DNA from: Dromiciops gliroides
Lineage: Eukaryota > Chordata > Mammalia > Microbiotheria > Microbiotheriidae
DNA: 64,000 nucleotides
Reading direction: 5' to 3'
NCBI RefSeq assembly: GCF_019393635.1
Contig: NC_057861.1
Span: 173,467,077-173,531,076 of the forward strand
The notes beneath the pieces were generated by a model. That model did not search any database and was not told the origin of the DNA. It worked only from the letters and a program-made list of their open reading frames with translations. Numbering within the stretch: position 1 is the stretch's first letter; every line of letters begins with the position of its first letter. The position numbers and the translations under genes are program-made. Positions 20,012 through 33,300 of this stretch are shown in pieces.

Positions 20012-20905
20012 GTTTATCAAATAAAAAGAAGGCACACAATAAATTTGTAGTTGACACAAAGCTGATAGGGGAAGCTAATATACTTTGATAACATATTTCA
20101 TGACAGAGTCAGGGTCCAAAAGGTATTGGGAAGCTAGAACATTAGTATAAATCTAAGATGAAATTCAATAGGGAAAAATGTAAGGTATTACACTTGGTTA
20201 AAAAAATCAACTTCCCAAGTACAGGATGGAAGAGTCCAGAGTAGATGGAAGATCATCTGAAAAAGATCTGGGGATGTTAGTGGACTGCAAGGTCAAGGGC
20301 TGTGGTAATAACGATTTTTTTTTAAAAGCCAATATGATCTTGGCTTGCCTTAAAGAGAGCCATAGCTTCCAGGAATACAGGTGGTAATCCCTTTGCATAA
20401 TGCCCTGGTCAGACAAATCTGCAGTATTCTGTTCATTTGTGGGTGACACAACTTAAGAGAGACATTGATAAGCTTCCAAGCATCCAGAAGAGGTCAAACA
20501 CAGTGATAAAGAACCTGGAAATTGTACTATATGATGAACAGTTGAGGTAACTGCAGAAGATTAGTCTGGAGAAGGGGAAACATAGTAACTATCATTGGGT
20601 ATTTAAAAACTTTCAAAGGGATTATATTTGTTCTGTGTGGCCAGAGAAGAACACACAGGAGCAATGAGTGGAAATTTCAAATTTACTCTTGCTATCAGGA
20701 AGAATTTCCTAAGAATTTCATCTGTTCAGAAATAGAATCAGCTACCTTGTTCAGTGCAGGATTCTTCTTCATTGGAGGTCTTCAAGCAGCATCTGGATGA
20801 CTACTTGTTGGGTACATTGTAATGGAGAAGTCATTTAGGTGTGTGTTGGACTAGATGACCATTTGAGTCTCTTCCAGCTCCAAATTCTATGATTCTTAGT
20901 GCTAT
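20012..20905 (+). mobile_element. CR1/L3-like LINE 3' portion, best copy in the window
   Basis: KFVVDTKLIGEA (near 20043) aligns with the CR1 catalytic-motif neighbourhood (KFADDTKLGG type). Downstream are AGGTATTACACTTGG, GCCCTGGTCAGACAAATCTG, TTGGAGGTCTTCAAGCAGCA and GTTGGACTAGATGACC. The terminus is ATTCTATGATTCTTAG, the octamer-type CR1 3' end. There is no poly(A). Frame is lost repeatedly. Confidence 0.8.
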
Positions 20906-21100
20906 TCTGTTTACCCTGGGAGGTAGAGGTAGAGGTAAAGGGTTGGAGTAGAGAGGGAGCTACTAAAATTTCCCAACCACCTCATTCCTCTCTAAAATCT
21001 AGTTAAAACCCCAAGCAGCACTTCTAAACCATTATTTAGTTGATGTACCCAAAGGTAGATTTATCAAAGTTAACAACATTTAAGGATTTGATTCTGGCAC
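20906..21100. other. Unassigned sequence
   Basis: Short interval with nothing recognised. Confidence 0.4.
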
Positions 21101-21104
21101 TGAA

Positions 21105-21295
21105 AATATGATGCAGTGAAAAGATTCCCAGGTCTGGAGTCAGAAGACCTGAGTTCAGATATTGGCCCTGCCACTTGTTGACTATGAGGCTTTGAAAGTC
21201 AATTAACCTCACTAGGACTCAGTTTCCTTCTCTATACAAGTAGAGGACTAGATTAACTCATTTCTAAGGTCCTTTCTAGTACTTAGCTACAAATA
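21105..21295 (+). mobile_element. MIR SINE, sense
   Basis: GTCTGGAGTCAGAAGACCTG, CCACTTGTTGACTATG, CTCAGTTTCCTTCTCTATAC and a 3' extension GGACTAGATTAACTCATTTC with AGGTCCTTTCTAGT. Head, CORE and tail are all visible. Confidence 0.8.
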
Positions 21296-21394
21296 GACCT
21301 TTTAATACCACATTTGCTATATAGTCTGAGCACTAATTATATCTTCTTGACCTCTCCTTGTCCGTGGTATCCATCGACCTTTTGACAATTTAAT

Positions 21395-21645
21395 TATTGT
21401 TGTTATTGTTGTTGTTCAATTATTTCAATTATGTTCCACTCTTCATGATCCCATGTGGAGTTTTCTTGGCAAAGATACTGGAGTGGTTTGCCATTTCTTT
21501 CTCTAGCTCATTTTATAGATGAGGAGGGTTGAGTGACTTGTCCAGGATTGCACAACTGGTAAGTGTCTGAGGCAAAGTTTGAACTCACAAAAATGAGTCT
21601 TACTGACTTCAAGCCCACCACTCTATCCACTACAAGATGACTTAT
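21395..21645 (-). mobile_element. Long-form SINE with RTE-like tail, antisense
   Basis: GTTGTTGTTCAATTATTTCA, GGCAAAGATACTGGAGTGG and TTTGCCATTTCTTTCTC form the reversed RTE-like tail. GAGTGACTTGTCCAGG and a degraded head follow. TSD not resolved. Confidence 0.85.
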
Positions 21646-21699
21646 TCATGGCCAGTTTCAGAGCACCCGTCTATACCTGGACCAGGCTTTTTTAAAAGG

Positions 21700-22762
21700 T
21701 CACCTAAATAACCAGAATTGAAATGAACAGATTTTTAAAGGGTCATACACAGTTTACTGATATATAGAGAATTGAACCAAGTTTATAAAAATAAGAGCCA
21801 TTCTCTAGTTGATAGATAGTCAACAGGCAGTTTTCAGAAGATAAAATCAAAGCTAACAATAGTCACATGACAAAATTCTCTAAATCCCTATTACGTAGAG
21901 AAATGCAAATTAAAACAACTCTGAAAGACCACCTCACATCTACTAGATAGACTAACATGACAGAAAAGGAAAATGGCAAAATGCTGGAATTGGGACATTA
22001 ATTCACTATTGGTGGGGTTTTGAACTAGTCCAATTATTCTGGAGAACAATCTGGAACTATACCCAAAAGTCTATAAACCTGTGCATACCCTTTGACCCAG
22101 AAATACCTCTAATAGGTCTGCATCCCAAAGAGATAAAAAAGGTAAAAGGACCTATTTGCACAAAAATATTTACAGCAGCTCTTTTTTTGGTGGCAAAGAA
22201 TTGGAACTGAGGGGATGCCCATCAATTGGGGGATGGCTGAACAAGTTGTGGTATATGATCATGATGGAATACTATTATTCTAAAAGCAATGATGTGGGGG
22301 ATGGTTTCAAAAATATGGGAAGACCTATATAAACTGATGCAGAGCAAAGTGAGCACAACCAGGAGAACATTTTTCATAGTAACAGCAAAATGTAATGATG
22401 ATCAACTGTGAGAGACTTGGCTACTTCAATCAAGGCAATGATCCAAGACAATTGCAAATGATCCATGATGAAAAATTATATCCATCTGCAAAGAAAGGAT
22501 TGATGAACACTGAGTACAAATTAAATCATGCCTTTTCTACTTTCTTTTTCTTTTCTGTTTTCTTTTGCAACATAGCTAATATGGAAATACACTTTGCATG
22601 ATTTAGCTTGTAAAATTGATATCATATTGTTTACCTTCTCAATGGGGGGAAGGGTGGGAGGGAGAGAATTTGGAACTCAAATTTTTTTAAAAATGAAAGT
22701 TTAAAATTTCTGCATGTAATTGGGAAATGTGTTTTTTATATAAATAAAAATATAGTTTAAAA
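21700..22762 (+). mobile_element. L1 LINE 3' end (ORF2 C terminus and 3' UTR)
   Basis: 5'-truncated in ORF2 (TATAAAAATAAGAGCCATTC, then the GAATACTATTATTCTAAAAG region encoding EYYYSK), AACCAGGAGAACATTTTTCA near the ORF end, then the L1 3' UTR with GGGGGGAAGGGTGGGAGGGA and an A-rich end. The frame has stops. The same segment recurs at 32780, 39945, 49446, 54886 and 61640. Confidence 0.9.
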
Positions 22763-22992
22763 AAGACTCAGTTCACTGGAGGGGAAAACTAGACATCTGT
22801 GAGCCTCTCATAAGTCCCTCAGGAAGTTAAAAGCCCACTGAAAAGGAAGAAAAGTTTTGTCTATTCATGAGTTTGGGTGCCAGTCTTTTGTAAGTCATAT
22901 TTCCTGTTGAGTCAAATAAAGTCTTCCCTATATTTGATGTTTTGTAAACCTGTATGGTTACATGAAGGTTGAGGAACTTTTACCTTTCTTGT
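22763..22992. other. Unassigned sequence
   Basis: No recognisable element. Confidence 0.4.
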
Positions 22993-24900
22993 AGTCAATC
23001 AACCAATAAACATTTATTAAGTGCCTACTGTGTGCTGGGCACTGTGCTAAGCACTAGAGATAAAAGAGGAGGTAAAAGGCAGTCCTTGTCTTTAAGAAGC
23101 TTACTATATAATGGGAGAGATAACATGCAAAACATATAAATGCGAAGCCAGCCATTTAGGGAATAAATAAAATATAATTAGCAGAGAAAAGGCACTACAA
23201 TTAAAGGAGTTGGGGAACACTTTCTGTAGAAAGTGAGATTTCAATTGGGACTTAAAAGAAGTCAGGGTAGTCATAGTAGAATCAAGGAGGGAGAGCATTT
23301 TAGGCATAGGAAACAGCCAGAGAGAATGTCTAGAGCTAAGATATGGAATGTCTTGCTTGTGGAACAGTTAGTAGGCCAAGAAAATATGTTAAGAGAGTAA
23401 GGTGAAAGAAAACTGGAAAGTTGGGTTTAGGGGCAAATTTAATATGGGAAGAGTCAATTGGGTGGCTTGCTGTAATATTGGGGTTCAGAAAATAATAAGG
23501 GACCTCTAGGTCCAAAGTTTCCTCCCCTCTGAACTGCCTTTTATAGTTATTTCTCCCAGGCCAATAAGAAAGGAGCTTAACAGCCTCTTTTCCACAAGCA
23601 AATCACGTTTTATTAATGGGAATAAAACACACAGCAAAGGTGAAATTAATAAAGTCAAGGACAAGGGAATAGAGAAAAAGAAAAATGGATAAGCTCCCTA
23701 ACTCTAGCAAAGGACTATACAATCCCCAAACTTGCTTCCAGCTCAGCTAATTCAAAGAGCCAGATTTGTTTTATTAACTCACCACCTGGGATCCATAGTT
23801 TCAGTAGGAAACAGCTATGTGGCCAGTGCCAACAGGAAAAGCCCACAGGAGAAACTGACAGGAAAACCCCTCTCTAGTTCACTCCCTGGAAGTTCACTGA
23901 TGGGAAAGACAGGCTCCCCTCAGCAAGCATTCCTTTCTACTTTTACTCTCCCTACCCCAAAAGGGAGGTCCTTCAAGCTGGATTAGAGAGTGGTTCCCCT
24001 GCTGACATCAAAATTCCATTATTTTACCACATTGGAGAGGGATAGATTAAGAAGAGTTTTGAATGCCAGACAACATTTTGTATTTGCTTAAGGAGGCAAT
24101 AGAAAGTCATTTGTATTTATTGAGTAGGGGAAGAGTGGTGTGTGTGTGTGTGACATCATTAGATCTGAGTTTTAGGAAAATCACTTTAGTGTTCAAATTG
24201 AGGATGGAATTGAAGGAGGGAGAAACTTGAGACAGGCTACCCCACCAGCAAGCTATTGCATTAGTCTTGGCATGAGGTGATGAGGGTCAACACTCAAGCG
24301 GTGGCAGTGTCAGAGGAGAGAAGGGGGCATATTCAGGAAATATTGCAAAGGGGAAATCAACAAGCCTTGCCAACATCTTGGATATAGAAGGTAAAAGATA
24401 ATGAGGAATCTAAGATGACTCCTATGTTGAAAGCCTGAGGGACTCAGAGGATGATGTTGCCCACTACAGGGATAGGGAAGGTAGGGGGAGGGGGAAGGGT
24501 TAGGAAAAGGAAAAACAGTTCTATTTTTGAAATGATGGAGTTTAAGATATCTACTGTGTATCTAGTTTTAAATGTCTTAAAGGCAGTTGAAGATAAAAGA
24601 TTAAAGGTCAACAGCAAGATTGGAGCAGGATGGGTAGATTTGAGAATCAGCATAGATGGTAATTAAATCCATGGGACCTGATTAGATTGCCAAGTGAAGA
24701 AATATGGAGGGAGAAGAGAACCCAGGATAGAACCCTGAGGGACACCTAGGGTTAGAGGGTGTGGCTCTGGTGAAGATCCAGCAAAAGAGTCAGAAAAGGA
24801 GGGGTCAGATAGGTAGGAGGAGAACCAGGAGAGAGTTTCAAGGAGAAAAGAGTGATCAACAGTGTCAACAGCTGCAGAGAGGTCAAAGAGAATGAACACT
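22993..24900 (-). mobile_element. L2 LINE, antisense, long copy split by an LTR candidate
   Basis: The antisense 3' end starts at 22993 (AATAAACATTTATTAAGTGC, CACTGTGCTAAGCACTAGAG). The copy resumes at 24032 after the insertion at 23471-24031 and extends into the reverse transcriptase: the minus-strand translation of 24663-24899 contains [18 protein letters not shown] and GVPQGSILG, conserved L2 ORF2 blocks. The join across the insertion is correct for L2. Multiple stops; not functional. Confidence 0.9.
23471..24031 (-). mobile_element. Solo LTR candidate inside L2
   Basis: A 561-bp block interrupts an otherwise continuous antisense L2. It begins TGTAATATTGGGG and ends ATTTTACCACA, so it has TG...CA ends. 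On the minus strand it starts TGTGGTAAAATAATGG, carries CCATTAATAAAACGTG (an AATAAA signal followed by GT-rich sequence) and ends CAATATTACA. This layout fits a retroviral LTR with no internal region. A 4-6 bp TSD is not clear. No coding sequence is present. Confidence 0.6.
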
Positions 24901-24939
24901 GGAGAAAGTAATCTAAGTTGAAATCCTCCCTCATAGACT

Positions 24940-25110
24940 TAATAGCTGAGGAGCAGGGCACCTTAACCTCCTTTAGCCTTAGTTTATTCATCTGTACAAT
25001 GATGATGAGAGTAATTACCTCCCGAGGTTATTGTGAGGAATAAATGAGAGAATAGTTTCAAGCACTTTATAAGTCTTAATGTGCTCTATAAATGTTAGCT
25101 ATTATTAAGT
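24940..25110 (+). mobile_element. MIR SINE, sense, 5'-truncated
   Basis: CCTTAGTTTATTCATCTGTA, AGGTTATTGTGAGGAATAAA and CTATAAATGTTAGCTATTAT give the CORE and 3' end of MIR. Confidence 0.8.
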
Positions 25111-25204
25111 TCTGATTTCCCAGGGGAAAACCCTTGGTTAGGGATACAACAATCCAAAATCTTATGTTCCCATAGTTGTAGGGGACAAAAAACCCCAAAT
25201 AATT
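25111..25204. other. Unassigned sequence
   Basis: Short spacer before the L1 5' end. Nothing recognised. Confidence 0.4.
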
Positions 25205-27156
25205 CCCCACTGTTAAAATTCATCTAGGGGACTTCTGGGTCATAGGAGCAAAAAGGTGGAGCACTAGAATTTTCTCTGTTCCCTATGACTTTTCAAACTT
25301 TTCCACAAACATAAATTATGCACCAAAAATAGAACAACCACTGCAGTCTCTATAGTCTAGGACATCCAGAACCCAAAAGAAAGTTAAAAAAAGCCCGAAA
25401 TCATGAAGTTACACTGACTCTCAGCTCATTCAATAACCTTTCCCAGTCTCCCATAATATAGATAGCAAGGATAGAGTAGTAGATTCAAGAATTCGACACA
25501 TGCATCAGGGCTTGTAACAAAACCCAACTCCATACTTTGGTTTCTCCTCCATCTTCTATGGCAGTGGACACCCCAGCTCCAGGCTTCAGAAGTTTGCTGT
25601 GGTAGAGAATGATAGCCAGCAGAGCAGGCAGCAACCCTTTAGGAGCAAAAGCCTGCTAGGGGCCACAACCCCATAGCATCAGCATTGCCAACCTTCAAAC
25701 TGCTAGTGCTGGGGCAGACTACCTAGAAGCATTGGTGTAGCCAATGACCTGCCTGTGACCCCTCTAGAAGTGGGAGTAGGACAAGACACTGGGTATGGGG
25801 AGAGCTTTGCAGCTCTATGCTAAGCTTAAGGGATAAAGCATAGTATCCAGTGAGGGCCAGTTTTGACCAGCCAAAAGCCACATGGAGCAGATACCTAAGT
25901 TGGTGAACCACAAATTTCCCATTATGGGAACAGGCTGAGGTGCTTTGAGATCCAAGGCCTGAGGAAACCACTATAAGAGGGAAAGGAATAAGAAACTGAA
26001 TAGGTAAATATGGGGGGGGGGACTGAAAATAGCAAAGATCTCAGGAAGAAGAAAACTCAAAGACCTTGAACATAAGCAGATAAGTCAACAGGGAAAAGAT
26101 TAACAACAGAATAAAGTATGGCTTACAGATATCATAAATAAGTTCAGGCAGCTATGAATAAGTACTACAAGACAAAGGAACATGACAACACTGTATGAAA
26201 CAGAGATCATGGAACTTCAACATGCTGTTCCTGAGTTTTTCAAAAGAGAAATCAAATTTATGAGAGCAGAATTTATGGCTTACACAACAAAAATAATGGG
26301 CAGAATGGAAAATTGGAATCTGTGATGACAAGTCTCACTAAAGAAACAAAAGATTGGGAATGTAAATATATAGAAGAGAAGGACAATCTAGAAGAAGAAA
26401 AGAAAAAACAGTAACTTTAAATGAATATATGCTCACTATACAAGCAAAACATAGTGATATCAAAGACAGGATGTGTAATGACAATTTAAGGTCTCCCAGA
26501 AGAACACAACAGGAAAAAAACACCACCACAATAAAGGAAATAATAGAACTACCCAGAATTTCTGAACATTAGAAAATGAAATGCCAATTGAAAGAATTCA
26601 CAGATCAGCTCAAGAAAAACAAAACAAAATAAAACAAAACCTTAAGGCTTCAAATTCCAAGACACATAATGATTAAATTTAATAATTCAATTTAGAAACA
26701 AGTTCTGCCAGAGATAGAAAGGATGTTCAAAGTAAGCAATACTATTCTTCACCTACCATAAAATGTAGGAGGGGATGGAATAATGTGTTCTGAAGAGCAT
26801 TATAGTTTAGGATATAGCCCAGGGTGATGTACTCTGAAAATCTGAATTTAAGCATACAGAAAAAAGATGGAAGTTGATAAGAGACATTTTAAATATTGTT
26901 AAAATGAAAAAAATACAGAACTGAAGAAATTATTTGCTTCTTGAACACCCCAAACAAAAGTAATGTAAGAGGAATGAATAACTGCAGCAGCCAAGGACAG
27001 CAACACGGAAGGACAGCAGAGAGACCTGTAAGAAACTTCTTTCTAAATGTACACAAGAAGACTAGAGTGAAGACAAAATCCCTATGGATATAACAATAAA
27101 CAAGTAGATCTAGGGCTTTATGGAAAGAACCTGGCAACACTTTGACTACAAATAAA

Positions 27157-27205
27157 TCCATCCATCCATCCATCCATCCATCCATCCATCCATCCATCTA
27201 TCTAC
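27157..27205. repeat. (ATCC)n microsatellite
   Basis: About ten CATC-type units followed by variant TCTACC/TATC units, inside the old L1 linker. Confidence 0.92.
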
Positions 27206-27647
27206 CTACCTATCTATCCATTGTGTACCCTCATGACATGGGAAAGTACACAAAAGGGAGGGATGAGAGCAGGGGGATAGAGTGAAATGCCTGATGTCAA
27301 ATCAAAGCCGAGCAATGAGGTGACGGGGACCCCTATGGACTCAGAAAAAGAAGGGCCTATAAAGGAATGGGTGAAGAGAAGAGGGAGAAAGAAGGAGAAC
27401 TTGGTGAAAGGGAGTTCCATTGATGAATGCTCCTATGGATAGAGATTGTCTGTAAAAGGGGATGAGAATCTAGTTTTGGGTGTGGTCTAGGTGCTTAAAA
27501 ATCTGCTCACCCGACCTTGGGAGAGGGGGAGTTGGAACTCCTGGGAGAAACTGGCACCTGGGAGAATGGGAGAGCATGGACCCATGAAGGAGATTTTGAA
27601 ACAAATAGCAAAGGGGAAGGTAACCAAGGGGAGATATAGACCACTGG

Positions 27648-27905
27648 GGAAGTTGGGGTGGCACAATGAATAGAGCTCTGGGATTAGAAACAGGAAGACT
27701 CATCTACATGAATTTCAATATAGCTTTAAGCACTGTAGCAGTGTGACCCCTGGGAAAGTTACTTAACCCTGTTTCCCTCAGTTCCTCATCTGTGAAATGA
27801 GCTAGAGAAGGAAATCACAAATCACTCCATTATCTTTACCAAGAAAACCCAAAAGGGGGTCATGAAGAGTTGAACACAACCAAAACAACTGAACAGCAAC
27901 AATAA
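27648..27905 (+). mobile_element. Long-form SINE with RTE-like tail, sense
   Basis: Head GGTGGCACAATGAATAGAGC, CORE with GCAGTGTGACCCCTGGGAAA, then AAAATGAGCTAGAG-like sequence, TATCTTTACCAAGAAAACCC and TGAACAGCAACAATAA. A 12-bp TSD with one mismatch lies at 27636-27647 (ATAGACCACTGG) and 27906-27917. Inserted in the old L1. Confidence 0.9.
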
Positions 27906-30375
27906 ATAGATCACTGGTAGGCTGCAACATTAGGGATGAGGTCCCAACATGGGGCAGTATCCTCTCTGATGCTGGCAGTAATTATCATTGTTCTGGGAGT
28001 AAGGTGAGATTAATTGCATGATTGAATGGACTAAGAAGGATCCATGAGGTAAACTCTACAAGTCAATTGACTAGAGGGGATTAACTAGAATGAATACCTT
28101 AGAAGTCTTGATTGCATGAACAATACAGAGAAATGAAAGAAACTTGATAATCATAGAAGTCACAAATTAGAGAATGGAGGGGAGAGGGTCTAGATTAGAC
28201 TGAAAGAGAGGATGGATAATGAAGAGAGAGAGAAATACTTTTTTAAAAGAGGTGCAAAAAAAAGAAAATTTTAAAACTAATGAACTAGTGGAAAGGGAGG
28301 AGAGGAAAGGGAAATCTATTTGTCTAACTGAGAAGAAAAGGGGGAAGGGGGAAGAAAGAACTATATAATCAGAGAAAAATAATTTAATATGCAATACTTC
28401 AAAGGGAAAGAGGTAACAAATAAGAGGAAGGAAACAGGGCTGAGAATAATTGATCCAGAGGGAACAAGGCCACTTTTAAAAAGATTAAGATAAATTAATT
28501 GAAGGAACATGGCACTGTTTACAGCAGAAGAGGGAAAAATGATAACTTAAAAATACCCCAATATTACAGTAAAATGGATAACCTAACACTCAGAACTTTA
28601 AAATGATTTAAACAATCCAATAAAATAAAAGAGTGACAGCTTGGATTTAAAAAAAACTAAAACAAGATTCTACAATCTCTTGCTTACAAGAAACACATTT
28701 AAAAGGCAAAGACAAAATAAAACTGAGGGGATGGACAAAAATTTATTATTCATCAAGTAAATCTGCCCCCCGCCCCAGCAAAAGAAGGAGTTGTAATCAT
28801 AATATCTGACAAAGCAAAAGGGATCATTAAAAAAGATAAAGAAATTATATTAGGCTGACTGGAACCACAGAACAATCAAACCAATAATATTTTATGTGCA
28901 AAATTCCATAGCATCCAAATTGATAAAGGAAATATAATCTGAGCTACAAGTAGACATAGAGAATAATACAGTAGTGATAGGAGATTACTATCCCTCTCTC
29001 AGTTTTAGATAAGGCTAATGAATAGATAAACAAAAGGGAAAATATGTAACTAAACAAATTGCTAGAGAAGCTAAAGTCAAAGGACTCATGGCATCCTCTA
29101 AATAGGACAGTAAAAGAATATAAATATTTTTAAATATGTCATGAAAATTTTACAAAAATTGCCCATGTATAATAGCACGGAGATAATGCAAAGGAATGTG
29201 AAAAGGCAGATAGAGTCAACACATCCTTCACAGACTATAACACAATAAAACAATAATTGGTTCTGAGACAACAAACAAAAGATATAGATCTAAATGGAGA
29301 CTTGACAATAAAATCCTAAATAATGAGTGGATCAGAGAACATATCACAGAAGAAATTAATAACAATGGAAAGGATAATGATAATGATGAAACAACATATT
29401 AAAAGTTCTGTGATATAGCAAATGTGGGCATTTTGGAGGTGGAAATCATATCCTTTAGAAAGCATAAAACAAATCTAAAATATGCACAAAAGGGGTGATA
29501 TTAAAATTAGAGGGAAATAGATAAATTTAAAATTAAAACATAGAATTGATAAATTAAAAGCTAGTGTTTTGAAAAGATCAATAAAATTGATTAAACCCAT
29601 AGATAATCTGATTTTTTAAAAGAGAGCAAAAAAATAAAATCAGCAAAATAGCAAATAAACATGGTAAAATAAAACAAAGCCATAAGAAATTAAAAGAATA
29701 ATCAGACCATATTATGAACAGTTATATTCTAATAAACCTGAAAAAAAACCAAAAGAAATCGAGGCATACCATCAAAAATAAAAGAACCAAACTATCAGAA
29801 GGACACAGGAATATTAAATAACCTGTTTTCAGAAAAAGAAATAGATCTTTCTCTAAAGAAGAAAAATAAAACAACAAACCCCTGGTCCTGATGGAGTCAA
29901 AGGAAAATTCTATCAAATTTTAGAGAATAGTTACTACTCATAGTTCACAAATTATTCTCAAAAACTGAGAAGTCATACCAGAATCATTTTATGAGACAAA
30001 TATAGTCCCAAGAGCTAAACTAGGGAAAGATAAAACATAGAAAGAAATCTATAGGCAAAAATCATTAATGAACATTGGCTCAAAATTGTAAACAAAATCC
30101 TGTCAAGCAGACTATAACAATTTACTTAAGAAATCACTCATTATGAGCAATTGGGATTTATACCAGGGATGCAAGGATAGTTCAAAATCAGGAGAACAAT
30201 TACTATAATTAGTCATATTAAAAACCAAACCATTCCAAATCATATGATCATCTCAATAGATGCAGAAAAATGTTTGACAAAGTATAATACTTTTTTATGC
30301 CAAAAGCCCTACAAAGTATAGGCATAGAAGAATCATTTTTTTAAAAATCATAAAAAGCATCTACCTAAAAGGAAA

Positions 30376-33300
30376 AGCAGAAGATGGCAGAGGAAAGACA
30401 GTGACTTGCCTGAGCTCTCCCTAATACCCTTTCAAATACCTTGAAAGAATGAAAGTCTTATGGAAGACAATTCCTAGAGCAGAAGAACCCACAAAAGGAC
30501 AGAGTGAAATAATTTTCCAGACAAAGACACCTTAGAAGTTTAGCAAGAAAGGTCTCTCATATCAGGGTGAGAGTGGAGTGAAGTCCAGCACAGGCCCTAT
30601 CATTATAGCCCCAGCCCCAGCCCCAGTAAACCAGGAGCAAGCTTCCAGAGCCTCTGAATCAGCATCAGAAACAACTGCTTCTGGAATGCTTAGCCCACAG
30701 ATGGTAAGGGGGTTGAACAGTTGGCCAGAAGGAGATCACAGGGGCCTCTTTGCTAGCACCAAGGCAGGACTCTGTTGTTTTATCCATACTCAGATCCAAG
30801 TCACAGTCTTGGGTGGCAGTCCAGGCCAGGGAGGAGCACAAGCACATCAGAGTTTGCAGCCACAGTGGAGCAGGCCTCTGTTCATAGTTGCAGACAGAAA
30901 AGCAGCCCTGTGGTTGCTTGAAGCCCAGAGCACAGACCAGTAGAGTAGTAAACATACCTCTCCTTAAATCACCTTGGAAGAATTAAAAATTTACAAATTC
31001 CTAGAATTATCTCTGAAAAAAGCTACACAAACCCCCTAAAGCTTGGAACAGTGTTCCTTCCACCCTGGAAGCAGTGCCCCACTTTAACAAAGAGTTAAAA
31101 GTAAAAAAAAATAGTATAGGAAAATGAGCAAACAGAAAACAGAAAGTTTCTATGGTGACAAGGAATATCAAAATACACCCTCAGAAGAAGATAACAAAAT
31201 CAAAGCTCCTACATCTAAAGCTTCTAAGAAAAATATGAATCTGTCTCAGGCCATAGATGTACTCAAAAGGGACTTTGAAAATAAAGTAAGAGAGGTCGAG
31301 GAAAAAATGAAAAGAAAAATGAGAATGATGCAAGAAAAATCATGAAAAAAAAAAGTCAACAGCTTGGCAAAGGAGACATACAAAAAAAAAAAATACTGAA
31401 GAAAATAACACCTTAAAAAATAGACTAGGCCAGATGGTAAAAGTGGTACAAAAAGCCAATGAGGAAAAGAATTCCTTAAAAAGCCAAACTGGCCAAATGG
31501 AAAAGGAGGCAGAAAAGCTCTCTGAAGAAAATAACTCCTTGAAAAAACAGGATTGAGCAAATGGAAGCTAATGACTTCATGAGAAATCAAGAAACAATAA
31601 AACAAAACCAAAAGAATGAAAAAAATAGAAGGCAATGTAAAATATCTGACTGGAAAAATAACTGACCTGGAAAATAGATCCAAGAGAGATAATTTGAAAA
31701 CTATTGGACTACCTGAAAATCATGATCAAAAAAAGATCTTAGACATCATTTCCCAAGAAATTGTCAGGGAAAGTTACCCTGATATGTTAGAACTAGAAGG
31801 TAAAATAGAAATTGAAGAGTCCACCAATAACCTCCTGAAAGAGATCTCAAAATGAAAACTCCAGGAATCTTATAGCCAAATTCCAGAGCTCCCAGGTCAA
31901 GGAGAAAATATTGCAAACAGCCAAAAAGAAACAATTCAAGTATTGTGGAGCCACAGTCAGGGTAACACAAGATTTCACAGCTTCTACAGTAAAGTATCAG
32001 AGGGCTTGGAATATAGTATTCCAGAGGGTAAAGGACCTGATATTACAACCTACCCAGCAAAACTGAGTATAATCCTTCAGGGGGAAAAATGGGAATCCAG
32101 TGAAAGAGACAACTTTCAGGTATTCTTGATGAAAAGACCTGAGCTGAATAGAAAGTTTAATGTTCAAATACAAGACTCAAGAGAAGAATAAAAAGTTAAA
32201 CAATAAAAGGAAATCATAAGCGATATTAAAAGGTTAAACTGTTTACATTCCTACCTGGGAAGATGATACTTGTTAATCATAAGAACTTTCTCATTATTAG
32301 GGCAGCTGGATGGAGTATATTTAGACAGAAGGCAAAGGTCTGAGTTGAATATGAAAGGATGATATCTTTAAAAAATAAAAATTGATAGATGAGAGGAATG
32401 TACTGGGAGAAAGGGAAAGGAAGAGGTGGATGGGGTAAATTATCTCACATAAAAGAAGCAAGAAAAAGCTTATACATTGGAGAGGAAGATGGGGGAGGAG
32501 CAGGGAAGTGAGTGAACCTTACTCTCATCAGAATTGGCTCAAAGAGGGAATAACATATACACTCAATTGGGTATAGAAATCTATCTTAACCTGCAGGAAA
32601 GTAGGAGGGGAAGGTGATAGAGATATGTGATAGAAGGGAGCGTAAATTGGGATAGGGGGAAGTCAGAAGCAAGACACTTTTGAGGAGGGGCATGGTGAAA
32701 AAAGATAGAGAATAAAATAAATATCATGGGGAGCAAATAGGATGGAGAGAGATACAGTTAACAATAATAACTGAAAAATGAAGCAAGTTTTGAAGCAAGT
32801 TTGTCTGATAAAGGACTCATTTCTCAAACACATAGATAACTGAGTCAAATTTATTAAAATAAGAGCCATTCCCCAGTTGATAAATGATCAAACTGAATTG
32901 TTTTCAGATTAAATAATCAAAGCTATCTATAGTCATATGAAAAAATGCTCTAACTCACTAATGATTAGAAAGATGCAAGTCAAAACAATTATGGGGTACT
33001 ACCTCATACCTATTGAATTAGATAATAGGATATCAGAGGAAAATGACAAGTATTGTAGGGGATTGGGAAAACAAGACATTAATGTACTGTTGGTGGAGTT
33101 GTAAACTGATTCAAATATTCTGTACAGCAATTTGGATATAGCCAAAGGGCTATGAAATCATGTTTACTCTTTGACCTAGTAATACCACTACTAGGTCAGT
33201 GTCCAAAAAGAGATAGAAAACAAAAAGTTAAAGGACCTATGTGTACAAAAATATTTATGGCAACTCTTTTCTGGTGCTAAGAATTCAAAATTGAGGGATG

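Noticed and set aside
30578..30955. 121-codon plus-strand and 96-codon minus-strand frames
   Set aside because: They lie in the 5' UTR of the second HAL1 and overlap on opposite strands; no independent gene evidence.
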